Source: Draconibacterium sp.
GTDB taxonomy: Bacteria; Bacteroidota; Bacteroidia; Bacteroidales; Prolixibacteraceae
DNA length: 64,000 nucleotides
Direction of reading: 5' to 3'
Assembly: GCA_016705335.1 (NCBI GenBank)
Contig: JADIYN010000017.1
Location: 37,943-101,942 of the forward strand
Under the pieces are notes generated by a model. The model was not told the origin of the DNA, did no database searches, and saw nothing but the letters and a program-made list of their open reading frames with translations. Below, in pieces: positions 58,999 to 64,000 of the stretch (positions within the stretch are counted from its first letter, which is position 1; the number at the start of each line of letters is the position of its first letter). The position numbers and the translations under genes were made by a program.

Positions 58999-60097
58999 AA
59001 GCATCCCAAATTCCATTTCGTAAAAAAATGGCTTTTGAATTATTCCGTCAATACCGGAAGAATGCACAAAAAGTCCATCAACTCAATTATATTTTTTTGG
59101 GAATGTACGCTTCGCTGCAATTTAAATTGCCTGCATTGTGGCAGCGATTGCAAAAAGGAATCTTCGGTAAAAGACATGCCTTTTGAAGACTTTATTGCTG
59201 CGATTGACAATATCAAAGACATTGTGGAGCCAAATAAAACCATGATCGTTTTTACGGGAGGCGAACCACTTTTGCGGAAAGACCTGGAACTTTGCGGACA
59301 GCAACTTTACGATCGCGGGTTTCCCTGGGGAATTGTTTCTAATGGGTTACAAATGAATCCTTCGCGGCTTGAATCACTCCTGAACGCTGGAATGCGGGCA
59401 ATTACAATCAGCCTGGATGGATTGGAAAACTCGCACAACTGGCTGCGGGGAAATACAAATAGTTTCAGAAATGCAGTAAATTCGATTTCATTATTATCAC
59501 AAAACCCTGAACTAAAATTCGATGTTGTTACTTGCGTGAATGGAGAGAATTTTGGAGAATTGAATGAAATCAAAAAATTGCTTTTAACAAACGGAGTAAA
59601 AGAGTGGCGGATTTTTACCATTTTCCCAATTGGCCGGGCAAAACAACATGAAACGCTGCAACTTTCACCGGTTCAGTTTAAACAACTTTTCGATTTTATT
59701 TCTGTTGAAAGAAAAAAAGGCGAAATCAAGCTTAATTACGGATGCGAAGGATTTCTTGGAAACTACGAAGGCGATGTGCGCGACAACCTGTTTTTCTGCA
59801 GGGCGGGTGTAAACGTGGCTTCGGTTTTAATTGACGGTTCAATTTCGGCTTGTCCCAATTTGCGCGACAATTTTATCCAGGGAAATATTTACACCGATAG
59901 TTTTAAGGAAGTTTGGGAAACCCGTTATGAAAAATACCGAAACCGCAACGGCTAAAACCGGTGAATGCGAACATTGTGATATGTTTCGTTATTGTGAAGG
60001 AAACGGCTTGCACCTTCGCGATGAAAAAGACGGCGAATTGCTGTTTTGCCATTTTAACCGAATAAAAGAAGGTGAAAAACAAATTGAAAATGCATAG
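58995..60097 (+). CDS. Radical SAM/SPASM protein paired with a lipoprotein (TIGR04133-like), two frameshifts
   Basis: The conserved N-terminus PFRKKMAFELFRQYRKN lies in one frame and the radical SAM domain in the next. Removing one T from the seven-T run 59091-59097 joins them as LNYIFWECTLRCNLNCLHCG. The 4Fe-4S site is CNLNCLHC, followed by the SAM-binding FTGGEPLLR. A C-terminal SPASM region contains FFCRAGVNVASVLIDG, ISACPNLRDNF and, after a second break near 59940-59955, GECEHCDMFRYCEGNGLHLR and LLFCHF. The start is probably the TTG at 58995 overlapping the lipoprotein stop; an ATG at 59028 would lose the conserved PFRKK. Repaired length is about 366 aa. Likely a peptide-modifying enzyme. 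Confidence 0.85.
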
Positions 60098-60142
60098 CAA
60101 TCTGTAATTCACCCCTGATATTTTTTCTGTTAAAATTATCGT

Positions 60143-61387
60143 TCAGGCATTTAATCTTTCGCCAATTACCGTATTTGAAAGCTGATCGTGAAATAATTTT
60201 TTGGCGCTTTTAAACATGATTAATTGAACAATGAGTGGAACAATAAAAATAAAAGAGTAACCTACTATTGTTCGTAAAATATTACGGCCAAGTGCCCTGA
60301 AAAAAGTAATTGGATTGCCGTTCTTATCAGTAATTTGCAATTTTAACAAACGTTTACCCAACGTTGCGTGCAATTTTGATGATTCCATTTTTGCGTTTAT
60401 TACGAGATAAGAACAAAAAGTAATAATAAAAACAAAAAGGTATTCATTATCCGTCAAATCAATTACTTCAGGATCTTTCGTAATAAATATAATTACCATG
60501 ACCAAAAACATACATACAAATGATACAGGAATCATTATCAGATTATCGAGAACAAACGCCAGTAAACGCTTCCATAATACTTTTTTGTAATACTGCTTCC
60601 GCCAGTCAATCTCGATTGGTGTAACAGTTTTTTGCCTTTTTATTTGTATATCATCGCCGATATCTTGATGAGAAACAACTATTTTTTTAGGTTCAGAAAC
60701 TATTTTTTCGGGCTCAATCAGCGGAATAAATTCTTCAGCCGGAAATTCCCTGTCTTCAGTTATATCGGTGCCATTTATTAATTGTTCCGTATTTTCAATT
60801 ATTACTTCCCTGTGAAATTGTAGTTGAAATTGGTTCAGGCTCTTTTTCTTTGCAACTTCCGGTTTGATTGCGGGTTCCTCTTGCTGCACATCTTCATCAC
60901 TAAAATCATTTATTGCCTCATAAATAGCTTCTACAATAGCCATCAATGCATCATCTTCACTATTCCAAAACTGTTTGTTGTTTAAGGGCTGAAGATTTTT
61001 GGGAAGCAGTGGTAATTTTACAAAAGGAGTATGTTTCCATAAACAGTTTCGAACTAAAATTGGCACTAAAATGGTTTCACTTTTATTGTACCTTTCCATT
61101 ACCTTTTGAGTGCGTTCGTAGGTTTCATCGTCGCTGATATAGTCGGAACTGATGAGTGCAAGCACTATGTCGGCTTCAAACAATTTCTGCTTGTATTTCT
61201 CTTTTTCCTCACCTGCCGGAATTTCAAAATCACTGTAAATTTCAACTGGAATTCTGGAATTTCGGATAGCCGGAACGAGATATTTTCTTATTGCCTGGCA
61301 TTCATCTTCCTCTTCCGGCGCAGCAAGAAAGTACACTGTTATTTTTTTTCTCTTAACAAGCTCCTGAGATTGAGTTACGACGTTCAT
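60143..61387 (-). CDS. TIR-like domain fused to an RDD-family membrane domain
   Basis: An intact 414-aa protein. Residues about 15-165 form a TIR-like domain: strand KITVYFLAAPEEEDECQAIR, BB-loop-like YSDFEIPAGEEKEKY, ADIVLALISSDYISDDETYE, and the TIR_2-style VPILVRNCLWKHTPFVKLPL. A charged linker (about 170-270) follows. Residues 275-410 form an RDD domain: WKRLLAFVLDNLIMIPVSFV, a second helix, then TLGKRLLKLQITDKNGNPIT with FFRALGRNILR, and a final helix before KLFHDQLSNTVIGE. The Arg/Asp/Asp of RDD are visible. The TIR lacks some consensus residues, so NADase activity is uncertain. It lies 63 nt downstream of another TIR gene on the same strand. Confidence 0.83.
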   Translation of the reverse strand: MNVVTQSQELVKRKKITVYFLAAPEEEDECQAIRKYLVPAIRNSRIPVEIYSDFEIPAGEEKEKYKQKLFEADIVLALISSDYISDDETYERTQKVMERYNKSETILVPILVRNCLWKHTPFVKLPLLPKNLQPLNNKQFWNSEDDALMAIVEAIYEAINDFSDEDVQQEEPAIKPEVAKKKSLNQFQLQFHREVIIENTEQLINGTDITEDREFPAEEFIPLIEPEKIVSEPKKIVVSHQDIGDDIQIKRQKTVTPIEIDWRKQYYKKVLWKRLLAFVLDNLIMIPVSFVCMFLVMVIIFITKDPEVIDLTDNEYLFVFIITFCSYLVINAKMESSKLHATLGKRLLKLQITDKNGNPITFFRALGRNILRTIVGYSFIFIVPLIVQLIMFKSAKKLFHDQLSNTVIGERLNA

Positions 61388-61450
61388 ATTATTGAAAATT
61401 TAATTTTTATTTCAGAAATACTATACCATAAGGTTGCTTTCGACAGCACT

Positions 61451-61916
61451 TTATTTAGCTCTTATAAAATCTACAAGCTTTTCAATACCAATTGCAATTT
61501 CGGTGAAAGCCTCATCACGGTTGGTATATTCGGTAACGGGTGTGGCATTGCGCGGAAGTGCCTGCAATTTGGCATAAGGCAGACTTCTCCATTCACATTT
61601 TCTTAAAACAACCGGCACAACATAAGCGCTACCCTCTTCATGGCGTTTCATGGCCGAAGCCAGTTCCTTGTCCCAAATAAAATCGGAGGCGTTGAAATCG
61701 ACACTTATCAAAAGTAAAATGACATTTGCTTTGTTTAATTCCAACATTATTGCAGCATCCCATTCCTGACCGGCAATCAATTCCCTGTCGTTCCAGGTTT
61801 CAACTTTGCCCGACCGTTTAAGCACTTTTAAATACTTGTCAAGCTCTTTTCATCTCCTCATCTTCATGGGCATAAGAAACAAAAATGGAAACCTTTGGTG
61901 CAGCGATGTCATTCAT
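61451..61916 (-). CDS. Small TIR-domain protein (one frameshift)
   Basis: A stand-alone TIR_2-type domain of about 155 aa. The ATG at 61916 gives NDIAAPKVSIFVSYAHEDEE. Removing one base from the T run 61847-61850 continues as MKELDKYLKVLKRSGKVETW and NDRELIAGQEWDAAI (the BB-loop region), then VILLLISVDFNASDFIWDKE, where the last Glu occupies the position of the catalytic Glu in NAD-cleaving TIRs, and VVPVVLRKCEWRSLPYAKLQ. It has no membrane segment or partner domain. It is upstream of the TIR-RDD gene and probably in one operon with it. An immune or signalling role is inference from the family. Confidence 0.83.
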
Positions 61917-62050
61917 AACGAAAGTTTTGAAATAGTTTTTATACCAACTATTAACGCAATATTTAAGGTTTTGTTTACCAGTATTATTTTAAGCTCCGGC
62001 ACGCTGATAAAATTCCTTTGTTCAAATTGATATTATGTTTCCCTTTTTAA
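61917..62050. other. Upstream region of the TIR operon
   Basis: 134 AT-rich bases between the TIR start and the tandem array. The minus-strand promoter of the TIR pair should lie here or inside the array. I see no convincing TAnnTTTG on the minus strand. Confidence 0.3.
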
Positions 62051-62298
62051 TTAAATGATGAAAGCTCCACTTTTCATTTTTTCTGGCTTTGATTAAATGA
62101 TTATGCTTTCCTTTATCATTTTCCCGGCAATTATTAAATGATGAAAGCTCCACTTTTCATTTTCCCGGCCTTTAATTAAATGATGAAAGCTTCCTTTTTC
62201 GTTTTCTCTTTAATTATTAAATGATGATCGCGTCCCTTTTCATTTTCGAGCCTTTCATTAATTGATGATGGCTTCCTTTTTCGTTTTCGCGTATGTAG
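62051..62298. repeat. Tandem array of six degenerate 41-42 bp units
   Basis: Units start at 62051, 62093, 62134, 62176, 62217 and 62258, with lengths 42, 41, 42, 41 and 41 (the last about 41). Each opens TTAAATGAT (TTAATTGAT in the last) and has a pyrimidine-rich centre (CTTTTCATTTT or CTTTTTCGTTTT). Most contain a self-complementary core, for example AATGAT ... ATCATT in unit 2. The variable third of each unit is the last 8-10 bases. There are no constant spacers and no cas genes, so it is not a CRISPR. Confidence 0.8.
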
Positions 62299-62469
62299 TA
62301 AATGGGAAGAACTGGTTTGATGAAAAGAATTTATGTTTATTTTTAAATCACTTTTAAAATATAATAAGAGGTGTGCTTTCCACACTCATTTGGCATGGAA
62401 AACACACTTTTGAAAAGATAAATGAGAAATAGAGACAATGTGTTTAAAAGAAGTTACCCACAATTAAAA

Positions 62470-62754
62470 ATGACTGATATAGAATTAATTGAAATAGAAA
62501 AAAGACTAAAAAATGCTTCAAAAGGACCATGGAAATCTGTGATTGAAGGAAGAGACCATACGAGTGGTGACGATTTTATTATGACTGGTATTGGACAAGG
62601 CGAAGATATTTGGAGCGAAAATCGTGGGAAGGATATTTACGTGACAGGAGCAACAAAATCTGACGTAGATTTTATAGCTAATGCAAGACAGGACATTCCA
62701 AAGCTGTTAGACTACATTAGAGAGTTAAAAAGTAAACTTGATAATAAAAAATAG
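62470..62754 (+). CDS. Hypothetical protein, ARxDIPxLL-type
   Basis: A 94-aa protein starting MTDIELIEIEKRLKNAS. The frame is open to an ATG at 62422, but the shorter start fits the pattern of a widespread small family with an N-terminal KGPW element and a C-terminal DVDFIANARQDIPKLLDYIR. Members turn up in phage, plasmid and island settings and have no assigned function. It overlaps the next gene by about 17 nt if that gene begins at the TTG at 62738. Confidence 0.7.
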   Translation: MTDIELIEIEKRLKNASKGPWKSVIEGRDHTSGDDFIMTGIGQGEDIWSENRGKDIYVTGATKSDVDFIANARQDIPKLLDYIRELKSKLDNKK

Positions 62755-63339
62755 TGGTGCTTGGATATTTGGATTTATATTTTTAGCAGTTTTCGTTTAT
62801 ATAGGCTGGAATGGATTTGAATTACCCAAAGTTATTTTGGAGAAACAAATGTTACAACTGGGAAAATTATAAACACTTATCATAAATGGGGCGTTCGAGT
62901 AGGAGGAAGCTATCAGAGAGTGAAATTTGTGTATTCAGTAAATGATAGTGTTTATTTTAGTTTCAAGACAATTGGGAAAAAATATGGAAAACAAAATATG
63001 GGAAATCGAGTGAAACTTAGGTACTCACTCAAAAATCCTAGTAAAATCAAAGTGGAATCCTTTTATAACGATTACCAAAATTCAAATGAAGAAAAATTTT
63101 ATACAAATGAAAATATTGGATTTAGTGAAATATCTCTAACAAACGGACTTTACACATTCATCAAACATGGAGAACAAGGAAAAATCATTTTTGAAAATCA
63201 TGGAGAATACAAAATTCAAAATGACTCATTAATCATAGAATCCTTTGACAAACGGACAAAAAATTATTTTCAAGTAATTGGTTCCGGTAAAGACCAATAT
63301 TTAACAGATTACGAAACAAAAATGACTTTTAGAAAATAA
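62738..63339 (+). CDS. Hypothetical membrane-anchored protein (one frameshift)
   Basis: The clear part is 62920-63339 (VKFVYSVNDSVYFSFKTIGK; GNRVKLRYSLKNPSKIKVES). Upstream, adding one A at 62828-62830 joins SYFGETNVTTGKIINTYHKW to a hydrophobic segment (AWIFGFIFLAVFVYIGW) that begins at a TTG at 62738. Reconstructed, it is about 200 aa: one N-terminal membrane helix, then a beta domain resembling small DUF3592-like extracellular modules. The function is unknown. It overlaps the previous gene, so the two may be co-translated. Confidence 0.6.
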
Positions 63340-63508
63340 AAAACTGTTGGTAATAAATAGGAATATAAGCGGTCGGCACGACCCAGTCACACCTAAGGCA
63401 AGTTTGAACTACAACCCGGTTAATTTTGCAGGATTTTTTTCCTAGACATAGTGGTCAAAAATAGCATCTAAAATCATTTGTAGAGGTTGATTTTATTGGT
63501 GTTTTAGA

Positions 63509-63546
63509 AGATTACATTGGAAGTTGTTTCAATGTAATCTTTTTAT
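63509..63546. terminator. Hairpin with T tract
   Basis: Perfect 11-bp stem AGATTACATTG (63509-63519) / CAATGTAATCT (63530-63540), followed by TTTTTATTTTG on the plus strand. It could terminate the hypothetical genes or lie at the edge of the insertion element that follows. The sequence 63340-63508 otherwise shows only a small palindrome, GGTCG ... CGACC, at about 63371-63383. Confidence 0.6.
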
Positions 63547-63599
63547 TTTGTGAAAAAAGTGAAAAAAATGCCCGATTTAGGCTTCTGTAAAACGCAAAG

Positions 63600-64000
63600 A
63601 AGGGAAAACAAAGTGGGAAACAACGTTATCATGTCAGGAATGTTTTTGGTTATTTTTGCTTTTCGAAACAAGGTGCAAGTTTAAACCTCAGTTTGTATGG
63701 TTTATGAAGTGGGTGATGGAAAGACAGGTTTACCCGACACCTGGTTAGACAGCAAGAATAGTTTTCCAAAAGCAACCTGCGACTTTTCAAACGACTATCT
63801 TCAGTCAGCTCCGGCAGTAAAGATAAAAGAACAAATCACGTGTACATTTACTTATTGACGGGACCTACTTTCCAATGGATTGTGCCTCCGATTTTTGTAT
63901 TGCGACCATGATGTCCCATTATGTTCAGTTATACAGAAGACGAACAAGGAAAAAATGAGAGACATCATGGAAGACCTGCAAAATCTGAAAGTTTTGGGAG
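63600..64000 (+). mobile_element. Damaged IS transposase gene, runs off the window
   Basis: The end of the window reads as a transposase in shifting frames. One frame gives DYLQSAPAVKIKEQ, the next VHLLIDGTYFP, and after another one-base shift LYCDHDVPLC, then KTNKEKMRDIMEDLQNLKVL up to the edge. LIDGTYF is a DDE-type catalytic-core segment seen in Bacteroidota insertion sequences. At least two one-base breaks interrupt it. The upstream part (63600-63780) is probably the N-terminal region but is not readable with confidence. The family assignment is open because the 3' half is missing. Confidence 0.55.

Noticed and set aside
62051..62298. Possible CRISPR array
   Set aside because: Units are contiguous, vary along most of their length, have no spacers of constant length between identical repeats, and no cas genes are in the window.
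62176..62385. Small minus-strand open frame across the tandem array
   Set aside because: It simply reads the repeat array, has low-complexity Lys/Glu-rich content and no start context or conserved motif.
1..64000. tRNA or rRNA genes
   Set aside because: I looked for cloverleaf-like stretches and conserved rRNA segments in the intergenic spaces and recognised none; a tRNA scan would be decisive.

Overview
The window looks like a chromosome segment of a Bacteroidota bacterium. It has about 38-40% GC by eye and a short RpoD of 286 aa. A Bacteroidota-type promoter precedes rpoD (TTTG, 20 nt, TATATTTG). Several families are typical of the phylum (DUF4954, DUF4251, receiver-less PAS/LuxR regulators, a GyrB of about 650 aa). 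A complete Rnf operon and a polysaccharide-esterase locus suggest an anaerobic or facultative, plant-polymer-using Bacteroidales/Marinilabiliales-like organism. The order-level placement is inference; no rRNA or tRNA gene was recognised.

Layout. 0-11 kb: a membrane protein cut by the window edge, glmS, a DUF4954 beta-helix protein, a PAS-LuxR regulator, a DUF486 membrane protein, a broken corA, and a potassium block (KdpDE-like two-component pair plus trkH). 11-24.6 kb: a glycosyltransferase, a lipoprotein, ftsE, a TPR protein with an outer-membrane barrel partner, gyrB, a LOG-family protein, an HtrA protease and rpoD. 24.7-36 kb: dinB, a FucP-like transporter, manC, then two paralogous CE1-like esterases, a GH3 enzyme, a type-B carboxylesterase and a convergent NrtR/AraR-like Nudix regulator. 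An identical 20-bp near-palindrome lies upstream of the first esterase and of the regulator, so it is a likely operator. 36-49.6 kb: htpG, a class-V aminotransferase, a DUF4251 protein, a patatin, and a pbpC / thioester alpha-2-macroglobulin pair. 49.7-57.8 kb: kefF-kefC, then rseC-rnfBCDGEA. 57.8-64 kb is accessory: a ParE-type toxin-antitoxin pair, a lipoprotein with its own radical SAM/SPASM enzyme, two TIR-domain genes (one fused to an RDD membrane domain), a six-unit tandem repeat array, two hypothetical genes and a damaged transposase.

A warning for the reader: about 19 genes carry frame breaks, at least 25 in total. Nearly all are repaired by adding or removing one base, most often in an A/T homopolymer, and repair restores conserved protein sequence. 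They hit conserved genes such as htpG, rnfB, rnfE and dinB, so I read most as uncorrected sequencing indels rather than gene decay. I give full reconstructed spans and state each break.

The most interesting accessory material is the TIR / TIR-RDD pair with the repeat array upstream of it, and the adjacent radical SAM-lipoprotein pair, which matches a known but functionally unassigned family pairing.
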